Positions 34,835-45,109 of a stretch of 64,000 nt of DNA are shown piece after piece. Source of the stretch: Hibiscus mutabilis (lineage: Eukaryota > Streptophyta > Magnoliopsida > Malvales > Malvaceae); the NCBI GenBank assembly GCA_019671005.1, contig CM033745.1:43953241-44017240 (forward strand), read 5' to 3'. The notes below the pieces were generated by a model. It did no database searches. It was not told where the DNA came from and saw only the letters and a program-made list of their open reading frames with translations. The stretch's first letter is position 1; every line of letters begins with the position of its first letter. The position numbers and the translations under genes were made by a program.

Positions 34835-35072
34835 TGAAAAATCCAAGATCGAAACTATATTCTTCCCTTCATGGTAACCCCTACTGTTGAAAAATGGCCC
34901 GTTCCTATCTAAAATTCTTGGATGTTAGATTGATCAGTCTGGAAAGATTCAACTTGAGCACCATTGCAAAAATCCAAACAAGCAACTTTCCCGAAAGTGA
35001 TGCCTCGACTTTTGATTTTCTCCCGAGGCTCGCAGCAATCTAACATTGTATCATTGAACCATCTCCAAGACC
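34835..35072 (-). pseudogene. PCS: Captured phytochelatin synthase exon fragment
   Basis: On the minus strand, after TTTAATCAG (a splice acceptor) at 35073, the frame reads GSWRWFNDTMLDCCEP, then GITFGKVACLDFCNG, AQVESFQTDQSNIQEF, a TAG at 34909-34911, GTGHFSTVG and, after a one-base frame change, GYHEGKN and VSILDF. This matches the catalytic domain of plant phytochelatin synthase, which makes metal-binding phytochelatins from glutathione. The catalytic His (GTGHFS) and Asp (ILDF) positions of the Cys-His-Asp triad are present; the Cys region is not. About 27 residues between IQEF and GTGHF are missing. The intron-like sequence before the exon points to capture from genomic DNA. It is in antisense orientation relative to the window and not functional. 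Confidence 0.85.
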
Positions 35073-37083
35073 CTGATTAAATTGGAACCAAAAAGAAAGA
35101 TCTTTTTTTTTTTAATTTGGCTGGATGGTTCCCAATCCACAACTTAAATTTCTTCTTCCTTTTCTTTTTCGTTTAATTCCTCCTTTATTTTTCATTTGAC
35201 AGTGTTTGTTTTTAGTATTAATTTTTTGGTTAAGTGCTTATTCTTATTATTAGTCACTGTTAAAGAAGAAATCAAGAAATTTTCACTAATCAAACAAAAC
35301 CATTTCTAAGATTAACTTTCATCTACAATTTTACAACCCTTTTCTGTAATATTTCTCATTCTAAGATTTCATCTGTCTTTTTTTCTTTTATGGGTTTTCT
35401 TCAAAACAGAAAAAAGATTTGACATTCACTTGACCCCATATTTTTTCTTTTTTAAATTCCAGATTATTTCTATTTGTTATTAGACACCCATTTTTGTGGA
35501 TGTCAAAAATCAACCGGCCATGAAGATGGATCTGAAACAAATACAGATACAGATTGTTTCGTAGGAGTCCATTGGGCGCGGTGAATGGGCAACAATGGAT
35601 GCAAATAAGAATGTGATAAATATAATATTTACTAAAAACTTAACAAATTAGCATGCTAACCTAGTGGTTAGTTGATTAAGGGTTTTCATTCATCGAGGGT
35701 GAATTTTAAACGAAAATGAAACGTTAAGAGTTGGTCTGGACAAAAAAAAATGAATGGGAACTAAAGTGACTAAAAGATCAAACGTTAGAGGCTATTTTTA
35801 ACTTTATGCTAAACAATAAGTATTCATAGCTTATGTTTCCAAAACAAATCTTATAAAACATGCTTCATATAATATCCAATATTCATCAGCGAAGTTAGGA
35901 AAAACTTACTTCCAAGCTTAATTAAGTTTCATAGGCTTAATCTAAACCCCCAATATATAATTCCAAACTATTTTGAAAGCGAAACATGATTTGCACTTAG
36001 GGACAAGCTTTCGCCCATACGCCAAAGCTTGTTTGATTGCTAAATTTACCGAAATTCAACCTTGAACGCCCGAATGTGATTCCACTTTATCTAAAGCTCA
36101 ATTACATACATTTTAACATCAATATACATCCATAAACTCCTATCAATCAAATCGTTGTTGTAATCAACCCAAAACATCCTCTAAAATTTAAAAATCATCA
36201 AGATTGACCTTCCTAGCCTTCCTAACTTAAACTCAACTATTAATCATCATTTCCTAACATAAAAGCATTCCAAAAATCATTGAAAATCCCTTACTAACAG
36301 CAGTTAACCCTTAGGAATCCAAAACATCACCATTCAATTCAAAAGCTTCAAAACCACCTAAACTAATTTAATCAATTAATTCAATTTCGTGATTGTTTTA
36401 CAAAATTGAGTTTAGATAAAACCTAACCCATTTAAAAGCATTATAAATCAATCAAAATCTACTTAGTTGTATCACTTAAACAAGATTGCAAATCACTTCG
36501 ACCACAATTTCATCAATTCTTATCAATTCTCATCAATTAAAAGACAATTAAATCAAAGACTAAGAATACATAGCATATGAAATTTCAATAAGAATCATTA
36601 TTATGCCTTGAATTGGATGTACCTAGTATTGAAGAGATGCCCACCAAAATTAATGTGATCTTCCAACAATTAAAGAACTAGATTTAAAAAGAGGAATATG
36701 ATTTAAGATTGAAAACATTTGAAATAGGAATGATTTTAGGAAATGATTTTAGAAGAAATCATTAGAAACCATGGAAGAACTTTGAGATTATAGGAAATCA
36801 ATGAAATGGTTTTTGAGAGAAAAAATGAGACGAAAAAAATTATCTTCCGTAGAAAACTAATTAATCTTCCTTTTTTGTTAAAAATGTTTTAATTAAAATC
36901 AAATTAATATTTATTCTATATAAATTAATTTAAAAAAACTCAATAAAAAATACTTTAAAAATATTGCATGGCATAATTAGTCCTTAAAGATTCGTACCAT
37001 GCATTCTTATTAATTTAGTTCATTAAAAACATGTGAAATTATTTTGAATTATTAAAAGCCACTAAATTAAAAATCCCTTATTT

Positions 37084-37905
37084 AATATAAGTATGTGGTA
37101 TGAGCCGTTTAGTAAAGAATTAAAATTGAATAAAATAGGAATTTGTGATGGAAGCGGAGGCTCTGGGGCCGAACTTGAAATAGTGTACGTACACATCTAT
37201 ACTTAATGTTGTAGATATTAAGTAAAAGTAAGAGAACTTATTGAAGAAAAATTTATGTTATTCAAGTTTCTTTGTAACAAAGTAATAAGCCCTATAAAAT
37301 AGATAATAGATTTAGTCTTTGGGGTTAAAAGTTAATTCGTAATATTCTTGTATTTTTTACATTAGTTAATTTCTTCTGTTTTGTCTATGATTTTTCTGTT
37401 TAGGGTTTTAATGTAAAATATATATGTTCGTTTTTTTTTTTTTTTCACTTCTGAAAGTTTGCTTGCCATTATCTTGCCGTAGCTTGTAACGAAAGACAAC
37501 ATAATTTCATTTCCCCCTAATTGTTTGTCAAAATTTCAATGACTACTTTTTTATGATAATTTTGGATTATCATTTAATAAATGTTTGAGATTTAAAATTT
37601 AAAATAATGGAGTTTTAATGGTTTTAGTCAAATATTCTAATAAGAAAATTGATGGGATTTTTATGTGATTTTTGTTTTAGATATTCATAGAGCGGAGAAA
37701 TATGTTCAAAAAGCAATTAGAGAAGTTTCTAAGAGAAATGACATGGGTTAAAAGTTAATTTGCAATATTCTTGTATGTTTTACATGTAGTTAATTTCTTC
37801 TGTTTTATCTATGATTTTTCTGTTTAGGGTTTTTCATGTAAAATATATATGTTCGCTTTTTTCCTTTTGATTTGTGATAGTTTGCTTGCTATTATCTTAC
37901 CGCGG
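37084..37905. other. Unassigned, with a ~150-bp direct repeat
   Basis: GGGTTAAAAGTTAATT...TTTCTGTTTAGGGTTTT...AATATATATGTTCG occurs at about 37322-37480 and again at 37745-37903, 423 bp apart. A poly-T run lies at 37432-37446. A short frame near 37685 (RAEKYVQKAIREVSKRND) is not recognised. It could be a small decayed transposon lying between the family G LTR and the copia LTR. Confidence 0.5.
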
Positions 37906-39160
37906 TGTTAAACCTATATTTGATTTTGATATAATAAGAATTATTTTGTGAAAAAGAATAAATTTTTAAAGTACTCAATTTACTCATAAAATTGATAGTT
38001 ATTCGAACTTAAATATTTTTCTAAGTCAAAACCTTAAACCCCAAATATTTTTTAAGTGTTTTGGTACTCAAAATAGCCAATTTGGTACAAAAGTACCGAT
38101 ACGGCCTATGACGTATCGATACGATTTTTCGTTATTGAAAAACTGATTTATGCTTAATGGCTATAGGGTACCGATATGGCTATGCGCGTATCGGTACACC
38201 CTTTTAAAACTGAAAACCAAATTGCCTTTGAATATCAGTATGGCTTATAGCGTACTGATACAAGGTTTAAAGATTTTGTAAATCTTTGCATTTATTATTT
38301 TGACTGTTGTCTTGTCAGTTTATTGGAACCATAAGTTTTGAAAAACGATTATGCATACCGATACCCTCTTAGGCGTATCAATACGATTTTTCAACCAAAA
38401 CTTCCAAGGATTCCAATGAGCAAAATCGGTATCGATACCATACGGATCGTACCGATACCCTTTGTAAAATGGTCACTCCACATCAATACGGCTGGTCGCG
38501 TATCGATACCCCTTTATTGCAAAGGCTCTTTCTTCTTATGGCAGATACCAATATGAATGCTCGAGTACTAATACCCAGTGTTGCCAAACAACATTTATTG
38601 CGTGAAAAATGTAGCCCCACGGCTATAATCAATATTCCAACTACCCAAACGGCTAGCAATCAACGAGAGGGTATAAAATCAAGTCTCTAATGCTTCTTCA
38701 ACAACTATTCAACAAGTCTAAAACATTCAAGCACACATCCAACATCTTTGAGCCTTTTATTGTCAAATCTTGTAAACCCACTTGAGTGATCTCAATTGTA
38801 ATCTTTTTATTCAAGTGTTTGGGTTGAGTGAACCTTAATTGTGCAAACTCTTTTGCCTTTGTGAGGTTTTCTTTGTTTGCTAAGTTTGTAATTTTCTTTG
38901 TGAGTGTTCTTAAGGTTTTGGGGTATAAACCTTAAGGAGTTGTAAGGTTATTTCCTTTAGCCTCAAAAGAAAAGCAAATCTAGTGAATTTGGGAAATCCA
39001 TAGTATGGATAACTAAGATAGTGGATATAAACCTTATTGAGAAGGTTGAACCACTCTAAATACCTTGTGTTAATTTATTGCTTTTACAATTTGTTTCCAC
39101 AAAATTTTTAACTGCCTATTCACCCCTCTTAGCGTCTTGCATTGATTGTTCATCCTAACA
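37906..39160 (+). mobile_element. 5' LTR of SIRE-like copia element
   Basis: It starts TGTTAAACC and ends CATCCTAACA, 1255 bp, followed by a tRNA-iMet primer site. The tail TATTCACCCCTCTTAGCG is typical of SIRE/Maximus LTR ends. It has seven paired-decamer modules in its first half (38093-38574). No 3' LTR is seen, because the element is cut by family H at 41017. Confidence 0.85.
38093..38574. other. Seven paired-decamer modules in the copia LTR
   Basis: Pair starts are 38093/38113, 38168/38188, 38232/38252, 38356/38376, 38429/38449, 38480/38500 and 38545/38565. Every pair is exactly 20 bp apart. Best copies are GTACCGATAC with GTATCGATAC (first pair) and GTATCGATAC with GTACCGATAC (fifth). 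Spacing between modules is irregular (51 to 124 bp) and the 10-bp spacers differ, so this is not a simple tandem repeat. Confidence 0.85.
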
Positions 39161-39162
39161 AT

Positions 39163-39174
39163 TGGTATCAGAGC
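39163..39174 (+). other. Primer-binding site, tRNA-iMet (copia)
   Basis: TGGTATCAGAGC lies two bases after the LTR end. Confidence 0.9.
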
Positions 39175-39249
39175 TACACTCATCGGAAGGCTTCCCGTCT
39201 TCTTGAGTAGATCCTAACGACGTACAATCAATCATCAAATCAAGGTACG

Positions 39250-40605
39250 GTCTCTACATTCAGCAACCATTTCGAGGAATCACAATCCATTTTAAAGCCG
39301 TCTTATTTCAACGGGGTAAACTACCCCTATTGGAAGAATAGAATGAGGTTCTTAATCAAATCCTACATCCTTTGGGATGTAGTGGAAGATGGACTGACTA
39401 TTCTAATGAAGAGATAAGGAGACCAGCTCATTCACAAGGTTAAGGAAGAAATGACCGATGAAAATCGAAGAAAGTTGCAAGTCAACGATAAAGTCATGTA
39501 CAATATAATTTGTGCCTTTGGACCGAACGAGTACTTGAAGATGTCTTCTTGCACAAGTGCAAAAGATGTATGGGACAAGCTATAAGTTACATATGATGTA
39601 GAAATAAAGTGAAAGAGACCAAGATTGGACTCAATCTTAGCTATAAAAACTTCAAAATAGATACAGTTGAAGACATCACCAAGATGTTTATTCTTCATCA
39701 TCATCAACATACTTAAATGATATGGAGAAGTTATCCCGAAAGACAAGCTTGTTCCGAAGCTTATCTACTCTCTTCTCGAGTCATGAGACTCAAAGAAGAC
39801 TATCATCATTGAAACCAATGATCTCAAGACCTTAAAGCTTAATACTTTTTGGGGTCTCTTCTCACTCATGAGATTATGAAGAAAGGAATATGAGAAGAAG
39901 AAGGAAGAGAAGAAAGAAGTAGAGAAGAAGAAGATGAGAATTGCTCACAAATCTTCACAAGAGGGGAGTGATTCAAGTGAGGAAGAAGATGGAGAAATGG
40001 TTATACTAGCCAAGAGATTCACAAGGCTCATGAAATCCAACCATGGAAGGAAGTTCTAACGAAGGAGGGGTTTCAAAAACAAGCATAAGGAAGAAGAAGA
40101 TGACTAAATCATTTGCTATGAGTGCAAAAAGTTGGGACACATCAAGTTCAATTTTCCCCAACTAAAGAAGAAGAGCTTCAGAAAGAAGAAGAAGCTCAAG
40201 GCATATGTAGCTACTTGGAGTGATGAGGACTCATCCGATGAGGAGGAAGCAAGAAGTAGCTAACCTTTGTCTCATGGCATTGGAGGAGGATCCTAACGTA
40301 ACCACAAACTCATATAATTTTGATTTTACTTTTTATGAGATTCAAGAAGCTTATGATGAGTTGCAAGAGGATTTTGATGAGTTGGTTGTGAAGTATAAAG
40401 AATCAATTTTGAAAAACAAGAAAACAATTTTTGATTTGAAAAACAAAAATGATTCTTTATCCAAAACCAATGTGGAGCTTGAAAGGTAGGTTGTGGATAT
40501 GGAAGAAAAACAAAAAGATTTTGAAAAGAAAAACTAAGACTTGTATAACCTAATTTCAAGAGTCCATGATGATCACCAAAAGGAAGTGGGTGATCCTATA
40601 ACTTC
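39250..40605 (+). pseudogene. Copia gag (UBN2 type) with coiled coil
   Basis: The frame reads KPSYFNGVNYPYWKNRMRFL and SYILWDVVEDG (39295-39410), the UBN2/copia gag start. Then come a Lys/Glu-rich stretch, a zinc knuckle CYECKKLGHIKFNF (about 40119-40160) whose last Cys is Phe, and a coiled coil EIQEAYDELQEDFDELVVKY (40338-40400) continuing to about 40590. A gag with a long C-terminal coiled coil fits the SIRE lineage. Stops interrupt it at about 39415, 39582 and 40058, among others. It is dead, and fused to RT sequence by deletion. Confidence 0.88.
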
Positions 40606-41016
40606 TTTGAACAAGCTTGACAAAGATGAAAAAGGAAAATGTGTTGATCTTAAGATTTATAGATATATGATAGATTTTTTGCTTTATCTTATCGCTAATA
40701 AACCGAATATAATGTTTAGTGTTTGCTTGTGTGCTAGATTTTAAGCTTGTCTTAGAGAATCGCATTTACAAGCTATTAAGAGAATATTTAGATACCTTAG
40801 AGACACCCCTTGTTTAGGTCGTTGGTATCCTAGTGACTCATCCTTTAGTTTGCATGCTTATTCGGGTGCAGATAATGGAGGTTGTAAGATAAATAGAAAG
40901 AGTACCTCTGATACTTGTCAATTCTTAGGTAACATGTTGATATCAAGGTTTTCTAAGAAGCAAAATAGTGTAACGCTATCTACCACCGAGGTGGAATATA
41001 TTTCGGCCGGTAGTTG
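40600..41016 (+). pseudogene. Copia RT C-terminus and RNase H, truncated
   Basis: NKLDKDEKGKCVD, YRYMIDFLLYLIANKPNI, MFSVCLCARF, SHLQAIKRIFRYLRDTP, HAYSGADNGGCKINRKSTSD and STTEVEYISAGSC follow in order. This is the end of copia RT and the RNase H domain. Protease, integrase and the RT active site are absent, having been deleted between gag and here at about 40600. The RNase H YSDAD site is YSGAD. It ends where the family H LTR begins at 41017. Confidence 0.9.
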
Positions 41017-44000
41017 TGTAGTACCCCAAAATTTAAGAAGTTGATTAAATGTCATTTAGTACTAAGATAATAGCTTAAAAGCTAACTTAGTGACTAAAAT
41101 GATAAAAATGCGAAAGTTGTGATTTCTTTAATTATGGGTTTTGGAAAGGAAATTTCTATGGTTTAAAGGTCTCATATGATAGATCGAGAATTGAATAAGT
41201 TATTCTTAAAGTTTGGTTGAATTCCAAGGAAAATTGGAATGGGAATTGAATTTTAAAAATGTAGTGACCAAAATGTAAATTTTGAAAATTTTATGCCTAA
41301 AATATAAAGTTTGGAAAAGTTTGGGGACTAAAGTTGTAATTTACCAAAAGTTAAGGGTTTTTATTTCATAAATAAACAGATCACCTAAGGGTGTGAATTG
41401 AATGCATAATTATTGGTTTGATTTGATACTTCGATTATTGGGAAAATCGTAGTTAAAGTTTAAGTGGAATTTGAATACCCGGACCGAACTGGAAAATTTT
41501 GAAATTTTGCCATATGATAAAGAAAGGTTATAAAAGTCATTTTCAAGTGTTGTAAATATTTTTAGTTCGATTCAAGATGAATCCTACAGTTTATTTCTGA
41601 CTAAAGGATTATTTATCGGTATATTGGATCGAATGGAAATTTTGGAGACTGATTCAAAAGCTATGGAAAAGTCATAAATGTTATTTTAAGAATATTTTAT
41701 TATAGTTGGTTGGATTCCAACTAGATTTAGTTGAATTTTTACAAGAATGACAAACTAGTAAATAAAAACTAGTTGGAGGGCAAATTAGTCATTTGGCCCT
41801 AATGGCAATTTTGAAATATTTAAAAAGTTATAAGGGAAATTTTGGAAAGAGAAAATGGAAGATTAAATATTGGCCCTTGATTGATGATAAAATCAATCTC
41901 AACCATTGGATAAAAGGGCAAAATTGTAATTTCACTATTAAATGAATTTAATATTCGTTTAATAGATGTATGTGTAAAATAATGGTGAAAAGATGAAGAT
42001 TTTGTTCATCATTTCCAGCCAAAAACGTGAGGGCTAGGGAAAGAAAGAAAAAAAAATTCCCAAGCTCGATTCAAGCCCCGAAACTCGATTTTCAGGTAAT
42101 TTCTTCAACTACAAAGTTCTACTCTTCAAGCTCTATCTTTTGATATCAATAATTAATGGAATCTATGCTTGATTGATGAGAATTTACATGAGAAAGAAAC
42201 TAGGGTTTATGGATCAATTTGGGGCTTTTGAGATTTTATGATTCCATGATTGAATTCAAGTTGAAAACAAGCTAGTATGATGTTAAAATCATGATATTGA
42301 GTTGGTATTTAAGTTTTACATGTTTTGATTATTATGAAGATGATTAGGGTTTATGGATTCAAGTTTAATTTAGGGTTTGTGATGTTGAAATAATGATCTA
42401 GTAAGCTTGAATTGTTGTTTGGAAGCAAAACCCTAAGGTAAATTGTGTAGGGACCATTTTGGCAACTTGAAAAGTTGAAGGACCAAATCTGAATTTTTAG
42501 AATTTGGAGTGTATTTGTGTTATCAATGATGTTAGAGATAAGAAAATGAAGTTAGAATGCCAAATTGATGTTGAATTGAATTAGTGACCATTTTGACAAT
42601 TTGTCAAAGTTAAGTGACCAAATCAAAATTGAAGTTTTGGATGGGGGTTAAATCTGTTTTTTAGTTGTAATGATGGAATTAAGGTAGTAATGTTGAATTG
42701 AGGACTAAATTGCAAAGTTAAGAAGCATGAATCCTTATCTTTGCATTTTAGTACCTATTTTGGTAAATTAGGAAAATTAGGGAGAATTATTGTGAATAAT
42801 TATTTGGTGAAGAATGTGATGAGTTGGTGGTTTAAAGCTAGTGATTGGACTAAATTGAAAAGTAAAGGAGTAAGGAGAAGTTAGTATAAAAGTTGAAGTT
42901 GTTTATGGAAGTTGTGTAGTAGAAAAACTGGTTTATGGCAGTAACTTTAAAAATTCACCATAAATTCTACAAAAATGGTTAGAAGGTGAATTTTATACCG
43001 ATGTAAGGATTTGTTCGTCTAGTTTCATTTCCAACAAGTGAAAATTGATTTTGAGTTTAGAGTAAAAAGATGAATTTTTAAGTGGTGAAAGGTTAGAAAA
43101 CAGTATAGCAGGCTGTTCCGAAATTCAATACTGGAAATTGACTTTGAAAATTCGCCATAAATCGTACAAGTTGAATTTGGGATATTAATTTATATGGTTG
43201 AAAAGCTTATTGAATCTAGTTTCTTTTAGAAGAAACAAAATTGAATTCTAAGTTGTAGATTATTTTATAGAAATATTTCTTTGGAGGTACTGCAAACTGC
43301 TAGAAAATGAGAATTGATACACTTTGTATCTAAGGTTGATTAGTAAGCTTGAAAAGGGTTAATGGAAGTTCAAATTGGTCACTAAGGACCATAATAAGTT
43401 TTTGAACAATACAAGGAATAAAAGAAAATGTTTGGAGATTTTGTATTCGAATAATTATATTGGACAATATGTAACATATTGTTAGATTGGGATCTAACAA
43501 ATATTTTACTTATTTGAATTACGAAGTTAAGTTCGAATCAAGGGAGGTTCAAGGTAAATGAATGAAAGGATCGAAGAGGACTTAGTGAGGCATACTAATA
43601 CATGGCCTAGGTGAGTGCAATGCATACATAACATTATACATAGATGTTTTATACATCACTGGTAAGGCCTGCGATGAGTCTACCTAGTTTATATATTGTC
43701 ATGATAATTATGTCATTGATCATACATTTGACATACTTTAAATATGTCAAAGGTTGAAAATAAATGCATTGATCACTAGTTATTGATGATCATTTACTAT
43801 TAATGTTATTCGGTTATGAACTGCTTCATGTTAATATAAACTGATAATACATTGCCATGGATGAAATATTTGATGATATAAAGCCCAAGTATGATATTGA
43901 GGTTCAAAGGTATAGTTGGCTAGCCATAGAGTCATAAACAACTGTATAAAGATTCTAAGCACTTCAGGTAAAGTGCAAATTTTGTAAATACTCATTGAGG

Positions 44001-44990
44001 AGTATACTCATGCATGGTTTGAGTATACGAACTTATTACGGGTGCTAAGCACTTCGGAGTAATTCCATAAAAACTCAATGAGGGATATATTGTTTACTCC
44101 AGTAAGTATACATAAGCACTTCGGTGCTAAGCACTCCCGGTAGGGTGCAAATAATATACATACTCAAGAAATGTTGGGTATGGGGGGATGACTCGTGTAC
44201 ATAGAATCTCTTAATTCGATACCTTGGGCTAAATAAATTGAAAAGAATCGAAAAGAAACAGGAAGATAAGCTTGAATGCTTGCAAATAGAAATAGAAAAA
44301 GGTATGGGTAAGCATTGAAAGCTTACGGATGGAAATGGCAACGGTATTGGTAAGATCTAATCTTATCACTTTGATATACATATTTATTTATGTTAACGAG
44401 CATATAATGGTAAGGTGATCATATGCATTGTTAATCATTAATATTGATATTATGACAATTGCACTTGAATTCAGATTATTGCCTCACTAAGTAAATACTT
44501 AGTGTGTAACTGTTTGATATTTACTAGTTGATAAATACTTGAATTCGAATTATTGCCTCACTAGAAATGGTTGGAGTAAGGAGCATATACGGACATCATC
44601 AATCAATAACAGGTACATGAGTATCAGTAAGATATGTCTTAATACTGTTTGATATTTACTAGTTGGCATGTATATTAAAAGGGTATGTCTGCTCTGATAG
44701 AATTGTGTTTTATTTAGTATCTGGATGAATTTTAAATCAGGCAGTTTAATTAATTATATCAATACAAATTAAATTGATAAGTTGTTGCCTGAAAATAAAC
44801 TCGATTTGAAGATGAAAATATTATTTTTAAACTTTATGCGATAACTAGATTTGTAAATAAAAACTAAATACATTGTAATATTTTTAAAGAAACAAAATTT
44901 TATCGAATTACAAATGTAGAGGGTTTTACGAATGTTTTGTGATACCTCTGACTCGTATTTAGTGTGGATACGTGAAAAAAGGGTGTTACA
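41017..44990 (+). mobile_element. 5' LTR of gypsy family H
   Basis: It starts TGTAGTACCCCAAAATTT inside the copia RNase H and ends GGGTGTTACA, 3974 bp. It is nearly identical to the 3' copy at 48017-49683 over the shared 1.67 kb. It has the TATAGTTGGCTAGCCATAGA motif at 43911 with hairpins GCACTTCGGTGC and GAGTATACTC downstream. No coding sequence is seen. AGTTG (41012-41016) is the expected target duplication; its partner is lost. Confidence 0.92.
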
Positions 44991-44995
44991 TTTAT

Positions 44996-45007
44996 TGGTA
45001 TCAGAGC
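44996..45007 (+). other. Primer-binding site, tRNA-iMet (family H)
   Basis: TGGTATCAGAGC lies 5 bp after the LTR end, followed by GGTTTAGCCGATTCTCGG, a leader shared with family D. Confidence 0.9.
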
Positions 45008-45109
45008 TACAGGTTTAGCCGATTCTCGGCCTAAATGGAAATGGTTTTACGTTAAAATGAGTATACATGCCACTAGGATATCAATATTACTGATATGATG
45101 TTTTTATGA

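Larger units (their letters stand above)
34041..35812. mobile_element. Mutator-like element (Pack-MULE), 1772 bp
   Basis: It is flanked by the perfect 9-bp duplication AACAATAAG (34032-34040 and 35813-35821). The inverted ends run GCATAAAGTCAAAAATAACC inward and match the reverse complement of the right end for over 120 bp, including GTCACTTTAG and AAAATTCACCCTCG. Within the left arm a segment of about 300 bp is duplicated (from about 34150 and 34437), each copy with the palindrome CCGTTAGTCAACTAACGG and TGATGTGGCGATGCC. There is no transposase. The centre holds a phytochelatin synthase fragment. Confidence 0.92.
31286..37083 (-). mobile_element. 5' LTR of family G element, truncated and twice interrupted
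   Basis: This matches 28088-30650 of the other LTR in three pieces: 31286-31380, 33335-34040 and 35813-37083. The gaps are a solo-LTR-like insertion and a Mutator-like element. About 310 bp of LTR start and about 1 kb of LTR end are missing. Its order relative to the pol relic and the 3' LTR fits one minus-strand element with a large internal deletion. Confidence 0.82.

Noticed and set aside
39432..39746. 104-codon minus-strand frame
   Set aside because: It is antisense to the copia gag, whose plus-strand reading shows recognisable UBN2 sequence. The minus frame is a shadow.
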